From: an uncultured Gemmatimonadota bacterium | GTDB taxonomy: Bacteria; Gemmatimonadota; Gemmatimonadetes; Gemmatimonadales; Gemmatimonadaceae | Reading direction: 5' to 3' | Assembly (NCBI GenBank): GCA_946479015.1 | Contig: CAMLEQ010000190.1 | Location: forward strand, 1-7,263 | Length of the DNA stretch: 7,263 bases | Shown: piece by piece, positions 1 through 5,367 of the stretch | How the letters are laid out: the number at the start of each line of letters is the position of its first letter | Numbering within the stretch: the stretch's first letter is position 1 | The notes under the pieces: generated by a model | What the model saw: the letters and a program-made list of their open reading frames with translations, nothing else | The model's database searches: none | What the model was told of the DNA's origin: nothing | Program-made: the position numbers and the translations under genes

Positions 1-115
1 GGGAACTGACGGGATGAGGAGGGAGGTACGGCGCGTGTAGGCTCGGCTGTAGGTGGACTCTCTCTACATCCCGCCCTACACGCGCTCTACCTCCCTCCTC
101 TTCCCGTCGGTCTCC
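1..115. repeat. Long imperfect palindrome, potential 57-bp hairpin
   Basis: Base i pairs with base 116-i without a single gap from 1/115 to 57/59, centred on base 58. Of 57 opposed positions, 44 are Watson-Crick, 6 are G:U when read as + strand RNA, and 7 are mismatches. The best block is 8-41 against 75-108, with 34 opposed positions and only two mismatches and one G:U. The structure starts at the window edge and may extend upstream. It is far longer than a normal intrinsic terminator and no U-run follows. It could be a small non-autonomous palindromic element, a structured RNA, or the end of an upstream transcription unit. The pairing is seen directly; the role is unknown. Confidence 0.75.
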
Positions 116-129
116 CACACGCCACACGC
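116..129. repeat. Tandem 7-bp direct repeat (CACACGC x2)
   Basis: CACACGC occurs twice head to tail at 116-122 and 123-129, directly after the long palindrome. A related ACACGCG lies inside the right palindrome arm at 78-84 and its complement inside the left arm at 32-38. It is too short to assign a role; it may be part of the same element or a regulatory site upstream of the WYL operon. Confidence 0.4.
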
Positions 130-142
130 GTTTCATGGTTTT

Positions 143-169
143 CTAGCGACCAGGTCCCAAACCCTAGCG
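143..169. promoter_or_regulatory. CTAGCG direct repeat, possible operator
   Basis: CTAGCG occurs at 143-148 and again at 164-169, spaced 21 bp start to start, about two helical turns, 60-90 bp upstream of the first WYL regulator. CTAG is usually scarce in bacterial DNA. Same-face spacing upstream of a transcription factor gene would suit an autoregulatory site, but this is inference from two six-base matches. No convincing -35/-10 pair was found between 116 and 229. Confidence 0.2.
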
Positions 170-229
170 CGCCGCCCGCCCTCGGAAAACATTTGAGCCC
201 ACCGCTGATCCATCCGCTCTCCCTCCACC

Positions 230-1384
230 ATGCCCGCACGCAAGCCCACCACCACCGAGCGCGCTTCCGCGGCGCGCGCACCGTCGCCATCCGCGAGCTC
301 GATCGCGAAGCTCCAGCGATGGATCGACCTGCTCGCGGCGCTGCTCTCCCGCCGCTTCCCCGCGCCGCTCGCGGAGCTGGTGCGCGACGTCCCCGCCTAC
401 CGCGCGTCTCCCTCGGACGACGCGCTCGCGCGGATGTTCGAGCGCGACAAGGAGGAGCTGCGCGCCTTCGGCGTGCCGATCGAGACGGTGCAGCTGGACG
501 AGGAGACCTCGGGATACCTGCTCCGCGCGCGCGACTTCTACCTCCCCATCCTCACCCTCCCCGGCGTGGTGAAGGCAGCGAGCCGCGCGCGCGACCGTTC
601 GGGGTATCGATCGCTCGAGCACCTCACCTTCGAGCCCGACGAGCTGGAGGCTGTGGCGCACGCGGGCGCGCGCGTCCGCGCGCTCGGCGACCCGTTGCTC
701 ACGGCGGACGCCGACTCCGCGCTGCGCAAGCTGGCGTTCGATCTCCCCGTGGACTCCGCGCGCCACGAGAGCGAGGAGCGGGTGCTCGCCGATGGGCGGG
801 GCGTGGATGCGCGCGCGTTCGCGCTGCTCGGGGGGGCCCTGCTCCGACGCAAGCGGGTGTGCTTCGACTACCACGCCATGTCCACCGACGCCACCACGCG
901 GCGCGAGGTGGAGCCGTACGGCCTGGTGTTCCTCGGCGCGCACTGGTACCTGGTGGGGCGCGACGTCGCGAGCGGGGAGCGACGCAACTTCCGTGTGAGC
1001 CGGATGCGTGCGATCGAGGAGAACCGCGCGCGTCCACGGACGCCGGACTTCGAGCCGCCGGCGGCGTTCGACCTGGCGGAGCACGCGCGCTCCCGCCAGG
1101 CGTGGGAGCTGGGGGACGACGATGCGCGCGAGGTGATCGTGGAGTTCCGTGCGAGCACGGGCGCCGCGCGCGCGGCGGCCGGACTCGGCGAGCCGGTGCG
1201 CGGCGCGCCGTCGCGCCGCCGCTTCCGGGTGCGCCGCCCCGACACGTTCGCGCGGTGGCTGCTCTCCCTCGCCGGCGATGCCGTTCCCGTGGAGCCGCCG
1301 GAGATGGTGCAGCGCTGGCGCGCGATCGCGCGCGCGACGCTGGCGGTGTACGAGCCGGGCGATCGAGCGAGGGAGGGCGCATGA
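230..1384 (+). CDS. WYL-domain transcriptional regulator, PafB-like (first of a pair)
   Basis: A 384-residue protein of the WYL family, DNA-binding regulators whose WYL domain is thought to sense nucleic-acid or nucleotide ligands; the PafB/PafC pair of mycobacteria activates DNA-damage genes. Residues 1-24 are a low-complexity Ser/Ala/Pro/Arg tail. Residues about 26-85 form the PafB-type N-terminal region, with KLQRWIDLLAALLSRR and then FERDKEELRAFGVPIE, the usual winged-helix signature. The WYL motif is intact at W239-Y240-L241, and the following FRVSRM (254-259) matches the family's FRxxR segment. A C-terminal extension (about 290-375) corresponds to the WCX region. The ATG at 230 has no visible Shine-Dalgarno sequence, and the next in-frame ATG (434) would delete much of the HTH. 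The stop overlaps the next start as ATGA, so the two regulators are probably translationally coupled. No Pup or proteasome gene is in the window, so the name pafB is not assigned. Confidence 0.9.
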   Translation: MPARKPTTTERASAARAPSPSASSIAKLQRWIDLLAALLSRRFPAPLAELVRDVPAYRASPSDDALARMFERDKEELRAFGVPIETVQLDEETSGYLLRARDFYLPILTLPGVVKAASRARDRSGYRSLEHLTFEPDELEAVAHAGARVRALGDPLLTADADSALRKLAFDLPVDSARHESEERVLADGRGVDARAFALLGGALLRRKRVCFDYHAMSTDATTRREVEPYGLVFLGAHWYLVGRDVASGERRNFRVSRMRAIEENRARPRTPDFEPPAAFDLAEHARSRQAWELGDDDAREVIVEFRASTGAARAAAGLGEPVRGAPSRRRFRVRRPDTFARWLLSLAGDAVPVEPPEMVQRWRAIARATLAVYEPGDRAREGA

Positions 1385-2343
1385 CGGCCGATGCCGCGAT
1401 GCAGCTCCGCCGCCTGCTGCACATCATCCCGCGACTCGCGGACGGCGAGGCGCACCCGATCGAGCAGGTGGCGAGGATGGCGAGGACGGATGTGGACACG
1501 GTACTTCGCGACCTCTACTCGCTCGCGCAGCGCTTCGGCGATCCGGGCGGGTTCGTCCCGGGGCTGGAGATCACCATCGAGGGCGCGCGCGTGACGCTGC
1601 GCTCGGGGCACTTCGCTCGTCCGATGCGGCTCACCTCGGCGGAGCTGTGCGCGCTGGAGCTGGGGCTGGCGATGCTCGCGCGCGAGTGCGCGCCGGAGGA
1701 GCGGGGCGCGATCGAGCGGGCGCGTGCGCGCCTCGGCGCGGCGCTGGCGATGCTGCCCCCTTCCGAGCGCGCGGGCGGCGGTGCTGGAGGGCGACACGCG
1801 GAGCTCGGCGCGGAGGGAGACGCCGCGCTGCTCGCGGCGATCCGCGGTGCGCTGCGCGCTCGGAGGAAGGTACGGCTGGACTATCGCTCGGCGAGCGCGG
1901 CGGAGCCGGCGACGCGCACCATCTGCCCCTACGGGCTCGTGGCGGCGCGCGGCGCGTGGTACGTGGTGGCGCACTGCGAGGAGCGCGACGCGATCCGGAT
2001 CTTCCGCCTCGACCGGATCGAGCGCGCGGTGCCGCTCGCGGAGCGGTTCGAGATTCCGCCGAGCTTCTCGCTCGAGAGCGTCGTGCGGAACGGCGCCGTG
2101 TTCAGCGCGGACGAGCCGGGGACGCTGCGCGTGCGCTACTCGCCGAACGTGGCGCGGTGGATCGCGGAGCGGGAGGGGGTGCCGCTCGATGCCGACGGCT
2201 CGCTCACCGTGGAGCACCCGCTCGCCGATGTGCGATGGGCGGTGCGGCACGTGCTCCAGTACGGCCCCGACGCCGAGGTGCTCGAGCCGGAGAGCGTACG
2301 GCGCGAGGTGCGGTCGAAGCTGCTGGAGCTCCTGGAGGAATGA
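1381..2343 (+). CDS. WYL-domain transcriptional regulator, PafC-like (second of a pair)
   Basis: A 320-residue WYL protein and probable heterodimer partner of the preceding one. In actinobacteria PafB and PafC act together as a DNA-damage-responsive activator; the same pairing here is inferred from gene order. The N-terminal about 65 residues (LRRLLHIIPRLADGEAHPIEQ onward) form a winged-helix region. The WYL domain carries W193-Y194-V195, a conservative change from the eponymous WYL, followed by an intact FRLDRI at 208-213. The C-terminal WCX-like part ends in a charged Leu-rich helix. The gene starts inside the stop of its neighbour (ATGA, 1381-1384). The same reading frame happens to stay open back to base 193, but this is a GC-rich artefact over the first regulator. 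GGAGG near its 3' end (2334-2338) serves as ribosome-binding site for the next gene, which begins 1 nt after the stop. Confidence 0.9.
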   Translation: MTADAAMQLRRLLHIIPRLADGEAHPIEQVARMARTDVDTVLRDLYSLAQRFGDPGGFVPGLEITIEGARVTLRSGHFARPMRLTSAELCALELGLAMLARECAPEERGAIERARARLGAALAMLPPSERAGGGAGGRHAELGAEGDAALLAAIRGALRARRKVRLDYRSASAAEPATRTICPYGLVAARGAWYVVAHCEERDAIRIFRLDRIERAVPLAERFEIPPSFSLESVVRNGAVFSADEPGTLRVRYSPNVARWIAEREGVPLDADGSLTVEHPLADVRWAVRHVLQYGPDAEVLEPESVRREVRSKLLELLEE

Positions 2344-2344
2344 C

Positions 2345-2968
2345 ATGACACGATGCACGACGCTCGGTGCCAGCCTCTCCGCGGCCATGCTGCTCGCCGC
2401 GTGCGCATCCTCCTCCCCCGCCCCCGTGCCGGCCCCCGCCCCCGTACCGGCGCGCGCGCCGGCGATCCCCGGAGCGATACGGTGGACGCGCGGCGCCGCC
2501 GAGCACCGCGCGATCTACCTCGAGCTCTACCGCTGGGCGGGGGAGCGGATCGACCAGCTCGCCCGCGCGCAGGGGAGCGCGGCGTGGGGCGTGATCCTCG
2601 ACGCCGATGAGACCGTGCTCGACAACTCCCCGTACGAGCTCGAGCGCGCGACGCTCGACGTGCCCAATCGCGCGGACGCGCAGTGTGACGACACACGAGC
2701 GAACTTCCGCGCGCTCGGGATCGCGGTGGATGCGGCCCTCTGCCAGCAGGGGAAGGAGTCGGACAAGAACCCGCGCTTCGAGGCCGTGCAGCGCGGCACC
2801 GCGGGGCTGCCGCCGTTGCGCGTCCTCATGTGGGTGGGGGACAACATCCAGGACTTCCCGCGCCTCTCGCGGTCCATTCGCGGCGCGCCAGACTCCGCGT
2901 TCGCGGCGTTCGGCGACCACTACATCGTGCTGCCGAATCCGATGTACGGAAGCTGGGAGAAGCCGTAG
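2345..2968 (+). CDS. HAD-family class C acid phosphatase / lipoprotein e(P4)-like, internally shortened
   Basis: A 207-residue predicted lipoprotein. Residues 1-20 are a signal peptide ending in the lipobox LAAC (C20), followed by a Pro/Ala linker (25-45). HAD motif I is intact at 86-90 (DADET, then VLDNSPY), typical of class C acid phosphatases such as Haemophilus e(P4), which remove 5'-phosphates from nucleotides outside the cytoplasm. Motif III lysines lie in KESDK (137-141), motif IV is GDNIQDF (165-171), and the family ending LPNPMYGSW is at 196-204. Relatives have about 48 residues between DNSPY and the motif II TNR; here there are only 10, and TNR is replaced by PNR (107-109). An in-frame loss of roughly 38 residues near 2651-2668 is therefore likely, and catalysis is doubtful. 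GGAGG at 2334-2338 lies 6 nt before the ATG, and the gene follows the WYL pair by 1 nt, so it is cotranscribed with it. Confidence 0.85.
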   Translation: MTRCTTLGASLSAAMLLAACASSSPAPVPAPAPVPARAPAIPGAIRWTRGAAEHRAIYLELYRWAGERIDQLARAQGSAAWGVILDADETVLDNSPYELERATLDVPNRADAQCDDTRANFRALGIAVDAALCQQGKESDKNPRFEAVQRGTAGLPPLRVLMWVGDNIQDFPRLSRSIRGAPDSAFAAFGDHYIVLPNPMYGSWEKP

Positions 2969-3016
2969 CGCTCGTCATCCCACGACGTAGGCGGACAGCA
3001 GTACGCGATTCTCCTC

Positions 3017-3044
3017 TTGACTGTCCACCCGTTCCCCGTACAGT
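3017..3044 (+). promoter_or_regulatory. Candidate sigma-70 promoter for the heme-binding lipoprotein gene
   Basis: TTGACT (3017-3022) matches the -35 consensus at 5 of 6 positions, and TACAGT (3039-3044) matches the -10 at 4 of 6, with a 16-bp spacer. ACTGT (3020-3024) and ACAGT (3040-3044) are inverted repeats lying over the two elements and could form an operator. Transcription from here would leave an untranslated leader of about 245 nt before the start at 3297. It is a match by eye only. Confidence 0.35.
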
Positions 3045-3282
3045 GGCGCACCCGAAACGCTGTGGGAAGCGGGACGATGGTCACCCGTGCGGCGTTCGAC
3101 GCGAGTATCGCGACCGGCTGAATGGAGCGTCTCCTCGAGGCGCCCCGTTCGGCCGGTCGCGTTTCAGTCGTGCACGTCATCGGCTTCCGCGCATCGCGCG
3201 GAGGCACGGGATCGTTCGCGCGCCGACTGAGGCACCGCGAGCTCGAGGCGATGCTGGCTGGCGCTGGTCGAGGTCCTTTTCC

Positions 3283-3287
3283 GGAGG
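3283..3287 (+). promoter_or_regulatory. Ribosome-binding site (GGAGG)
   Basis: GGAGG ends 9 nt before the ATG at 3297 and fixes that start against the shadow frames around it. Confidence 0.7.
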
Positions 3288-3296
3288 GTCACGCTC

Positions 3297-4091
3297 ATGC
3301 ATCGCATCGGTCTCACCTCCAGCCGCGTCGGCGGCATCCTCATCGCGAGCGCGTGGATGATCGTCGCCGCGTGCACCGACTTCACCGCCGCGGACCGCTT
3401 CAAGCCCGACCCCCGCCTCCCGACGCACGACCAGCTCCAGGAAGCGCTCGCGGCGGCGCGCGCCACGGACAACGGTGGGTTCAATCTCGACATGTGGGGA
3501 TCCGTCGTGGACCGCGAGGGGCGCGTGGTGGCGGTGGCGTTCACCGGAGCGAAGGAAGGGGACCAGTGGCGCGGGAGCCGCGTGATCTCGGCGCAGAAGG
3601 CGAACACGGCGAACGCGTTCAGCCTCCCCGACCTGGCGCTGTCCACCGCGAACCTGTACGCGGCCTCGCAGCCAGGCGGCACGCTGTTCGGGCTCCAGGA
3701 GAGCAATCCCGTGGATCCCGACGTCGCCTATGGTGGGGACGAGCAGGACTACGGCACGAAGGACGACTTCATGGTCGGGAAGCGCATCGGCGGCATCAAC
3801 GTGTTCGGCGGCGGACTCGCGCTGTACTCGAGCGACGGTGAGTTCATCGGCGGAGTCGGGGTGAGCGGAGATGCGTCGTGCGCCGACCACAACATCGCCT
3901 GGAAGACGCGCTTCAACCTGCAGCTCGACCACGTTCCGGCCGGGGTGGCCGATGGGGGAGCGGACGACAACATCATCTACGACATCGATTCCACCGGCGT
4001 GAGCCCCAGCGGGTTCGGCCACCCGGAGTGCAGCGCCGCGGCCACCGCGATCAGCGAGGCACTCCCCACCGATTTCCCGATCGGGCACTGA
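3297..4091 (+). CDS. HbpS/GlcG-type heme-binding (DUF336) lipoprotein
   Basis: A 264-residue secreted protein of the GlcG/HbpS family (Haem_degrading, DUF336), whose characterised members such as Streptomyces HbpS bind heme outside the cytoplasm; the ligand here is inferred from family only. Residues 1-26 are a signal peptide ending in the lipobox VAAC (C26), so it should be membrane-anchored. The family core runs from about residue 45: the helix QEALAAARA, the strand WGSVVDREGRVVAVAFTG, the KANTANAFS helix, the Gly-rich RIGGINVFGGGLALY, and GGVGVSGDASCADH (ending at H198). The tail has a conserved-looking SGFGHPECSAAATAI segment. It is longer than the roughly 140-residue GlcG core because of the leader, an insertion with LFGLQESNPVD, and the C-terminal extension. 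It looks monocistronic, with about 330 and 307 nt of non-coding sequence on either side, probably transcribed from the promoter near 3017. Confidence 0.88.
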   Translation: MHRIGLTSSRVGGILIASAWMIVAACTDFTAADRFKPDPRLPTHDQLQEALAAARATDNGGFNLDMWGSVVDREGRVVAVAFTGAKEGDQWRGSRVISAQKANTANAFSLPDLALSTANLYAASQPGGTLFGLQESNPVDPDVAYGGDEQDYGTKDDFMVGKRIGGINVFGGGLALYSSDGEFIGGVGVSGDASCADHNIAWKTRFNLQLDHVPAGVADGGADDNIIYDIDSTGVSPSGFGHPECSAAATAISEALPTDFPIGH

Positions 4092-4313
4092 CGATGAGCT
4101 GATCCTCACGTCGGCCGCAGGCGATCGCCGACGCGGCGCCGGGCGATCCGGAGGTCATCCGGTCGCGCGGTGCCGCGTTCGCGCGCCCCGCCGCCGCGCC
4201 AGCTCGCGCTTCACCACACACGGCGCGCCGCTCACCGCGTCAGGCACGCGGTTCACCCAGAAATCGTTTCCGGCGCTCCCGGCGCCTCCCAGATTGCGCG
4301 CGGCGTGACGGGC

Positions 4314-4325
4314 TCGCGATCGCGA
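4314..4325. repeat. 12-bp perfect palindrome (TCGCGATCGCGA)
   Basis: This two-fold symmetric site lies 74 bp before the proposed DoxX start. It could be an operator for the DoxX-cupredoxin pair, but GCGATCGC octamers also occur at 4121-4128 and inside the first WYL gene (1322-1329), so it may only reflect a generally frequent word in this genome. Confidence 0.2.
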
Positions 4326-4387
4326 TCCGGCGCCGCCGCACGTGCGTCGTTCGCGGAGCGCGCGGGCGGCCGCACGGTCACCTGGGG

Positions 4388-4393
4388 AGGAGG
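4388..4393 (+). promoter_or_regulatory. Consensus Shine-Dalgarno (AGGAGG) that points to a CTG start
   Basis: A full AGGAGG sits 5 nt before CTG at 4399, in the DoxX frame. No ATG, GTG or TTG in that frame lies at usable distance downstream, and the upstream GTG at 4342 has no ribosome-binding site. This site therefore decides the start. Confidence 0.65.
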
Positions 4394-4398
4394 CGCAT

Positions 4399-4821
4399 CT
4401 GAAGCGTTGGAGCGGGATCTCGCGGATCGGCATCGTGGAGGCGGCGCTGGCCGCGATGTTTCTCGGGGCGGGCGTGATCAAGCTCGTCGGCGTGCCGGAG
4501 GTGGTCGCGTTCTTCCAGGCGGCCGGCTTCGGCCGAGGGTTCCGCGACCTGGTGGGCACGACCGAGGTCCTCGGCGCCCTCCTGCTGCTCACGCCGAGGC
4601 TGGCCGGCGTCGGCGCGCTCGTTCTCGCCGGGGTCATGGTCGGCGCGGCGGTGGTCGATGCGGTCGCGCTCCGCACCTCCCCCCTCATCCCCGCGACCGT
4701 CCTCGTCGTGCTCCTGGTGCTGGCGTGGGTGCGCCGCGCCAACGCCATCGCGGTCCTCGGCGCCACGCGCGCGGCGCTCGCGCGCCGGCTCGCGAGACGC
4801 CACGAGTACACTCACCTCTGA
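4399..4821 (+). CDS. DoxX-like integral membrane protein (probable CTG start)
   Basis: A 140-residue protein with four predicted membrane helices: about 10-30 (IGIVEAALAAMFLGAGVIKL), 48-66 (ending EVLGALLLLTP), 67-88 and 95-111. It ends in an Arg-rich cytoplasmic tail. The helix 1 pattern with a GAGVIKL ending and the G-x-x-E-V-L-G motif at 53-59 are typical of DoxX-like proteins, small membrane proteins with suspected links to quinone or redox chemistry; no specific reaction can be assigned. CTG is chosen as start because of the AGGAGG 5 nt upstream and because the protein then begins 9-10 residues before helix 1, as in relatives. If GTG at 4342 is used instead, the protein is 159 residues with an Arg/Ala-rich extension unlike the family. 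The stop is followed at 12 nt by the cupredoxin gene, so the two form an operon. Confidence 0.8.
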   Translation: MKRWSGISRIGIVEAALAAMFLGAGVIKLVGVPEVVAFFQAAGFGRGFRDLVGTTEVLGALLLLTPRLAGVGALVLAGVMVGAAVVDAVALRTSPLIPATVLVVLLVLAWVRRANAIAVLGATRAALARRLARRHEYTHL

Positions 4822-4833
4822 AGGAGATCGTTC

Positions 4834-5187
4834 ATGCGTCGCTTCGCGTTGGTGCTCTCCCTGTTCGCCATGCCGATCCTCGCGTCCTGCGGCGGCTCCT
4901 CGAGCAACGATTACGGCACGAACCCCCCGCCGCCCCCGCAGGCCGGGATCGTGCAGGTCTGGACCAACTACTACGCCCCGGTCGCGGACACCATCACCGC
5001 TGGGCAGACCGTTACCTGGACATGGGCCACGGCATACGGCGTGGACCACGATGTCGTGTTCGACGACGGGAGCGTGAACTCCGGCGTGAAGACCTCCGGC
5101 ACCTTCGCCCACACGTTCAGCACGGCGGGCACGTACGCCTACCACTGCACGCGCCACCCGATGACGGGGACGGTGGTCGTGCGCTAG
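4834..5187 (+). CDS. Small cupredoxin (plastocyanin/amicyanin-type) lipoprotein
   Basis: A 117-residue blue-copper-type protein. The signal peptide ends in the lipobox LASC (C19), and a short Ser/Asn and poly-Pro spacer (31-35) leads into a single cupredoxin domain (about 38-117). Expected type 1 copper ligands are visible: H72 in GVDHDVVF, then C105, H108 and M110 in YHCTRHPMTG near the C terminus. It would act as an electron carrier or copper-binding protein on the outer face of a membrane. The ligand loop is C-x2-H-x-M, one residue shorter than the C-x2-H-x2-M of amicyanin-like proteins, which should affect copper geometry or occupancy. AAGGAG at 4821-4826, overlapping the DoxX stop, lies 7 nt before the ATG. 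The gene is probably cotranscribed with doxX-like and ends at the terminator at 5231-5265. The electron partner is unknown. Confidence 0.88.
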   Translation: MRRFALVLSLFAMPILASCGGSSSNDYGTNPPPPPQAGIVQVWTNYYAPVADTITAGQTVTWTWATAYGVDHDVVFDDGSVNSGVKTSGTFAHTFSTAGTYAYHCTRHPMTGTVVVR

Positions 5188-5230
5188 GCGCCAGGGCCTG
5201 GAGGAGGGGAGGCGGGGGAGTCAGGGATCG

Positions 5231-5265
5231 AACGGGCTCGGGGATGTGCCGCCCCGAGCCCGTTT
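5231..5265 (+). terminator. Strong intrinsic terminator after the DoxX-cupredoxin operon
   Basis: A perfect 13-bp GC-rich stem (5231-5243 with 5252-5264) closes an 8-base loop and ends in a short T-run (5263-5265). It lies 43 nt after the cupredoxin stop and about 100 nt before the amidohydrolase, separating the two operons. The U tract is short, but the AAC/GTT ends make it potentially active in both directions. Confidence 0.8.
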
Positions 5266-5356
5266 CGCCGTGCCTTCCACCGGCCCGATCGGCCGCGTCA
5301 CCACCGCCACTGGCGCCGCGCGCCCCCGGTGCTCACATTCGCGAGACAGACGCATC

Positions 5357-5361
5357 GGGAG
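5357..5361 (+). promoter_or_regulatory. Ribosome-binding site (GGGAG) fixing the amidohydrolase start
   Basis: GGGAG lies 6 nt before ATG 5368. It supports this start over the in-frame GTG at 5329, which lacks a ribosome-binding site and would add 13 residues (LTFARQT and so on) not expected in the family. Confidence 0.6.
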
Positions 5362-5367
5362 CGATTC

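Larger units (their letters stand above)
2969..3296. other. Gene-free stretch between the phosphatase and heme-binding lipoprotein genes
   Basis: No convincing gene is seen on either strand. Open frames here are extensions of shadow frames from neighbouring genes. The stretch holds a candidate promoter (3017-3044), a possible 14-codon leader ORF (3077-3121, with GGGAAG 7 nt upstream), a short hairpin (stem 3186-3192 with 3196-3202, three-base loop) and the ribosome-binding site of the next gene at 3283-3287. No U-tailed terminator was found for the phosphatase operon. Confidence 0.5.
4092..4398. other. Gene-free stretch upstream of the DoxX gene, with possible minus-strand coding remnant
   Basis: No complete gene is seen. 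Bases about 4310 down to 4155 read on the minus strand give an open frame ending in TGA at 4157-4155, with G+C rising from codon position 2 to 1 to 3 (about 65, 78 and 84% over 49 codons), as in real genes here. The peptide, containing NDFWVNRVPDAVSG, is not recognised. Perfect palindromes GGCGATCGCC (4120-4129) and TCGCGATCGCGA (4314-4325) are present, and a weak CCGGA/TCCGG hairpin lies at 4148-4162. No clear terminator or -35/-10 pair was found. Confidence 0.4.

Noticed and set aside
193..2343. A 716-codon + strand open frame that could be read as one long protein or a fusion
   Set aside because: Only codons from 1381 on encode recognisable WYL sequence. The upstream part is a low-complexity Arg/Ala/Gly shadow over the first WYL gene, which is intact in another frame.
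868..2388. Long minus-strand frame of 506 codons opposite the WYL genes
   Set aside because: It is a typical antisense shadow in GC-rich DNA: rich in His, Arg and Ala, with no domain pattern, and it covers two confident genes.
2920..3207. Minus-strand frame of 95 codons (GTG start) in the gene-free stretch after the phosphatase
   Set aside because: It overlaps the end of the phosphatase, has no ribosome-binding site, has mixed codon use unlike the real genes, and has no recognisable motif.
3122..3841. + strand frame of 239 codons starting in the leader of the heme-binding lipoprotein gene
   Set aside because: Most of it is a His/Arg/Gly-rich shadow of the lipoprotein gene. The latter has a signal peptide, a lipobox and a good ribosome-binding site.
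5191..5201. CCAGGGCCTGG palindrome after the cupredoxin stop
   Set aside because: The one-base loop cannot form an RNA hairpin of that length. The real terminator is the 13-bp stem at 5231-5264.
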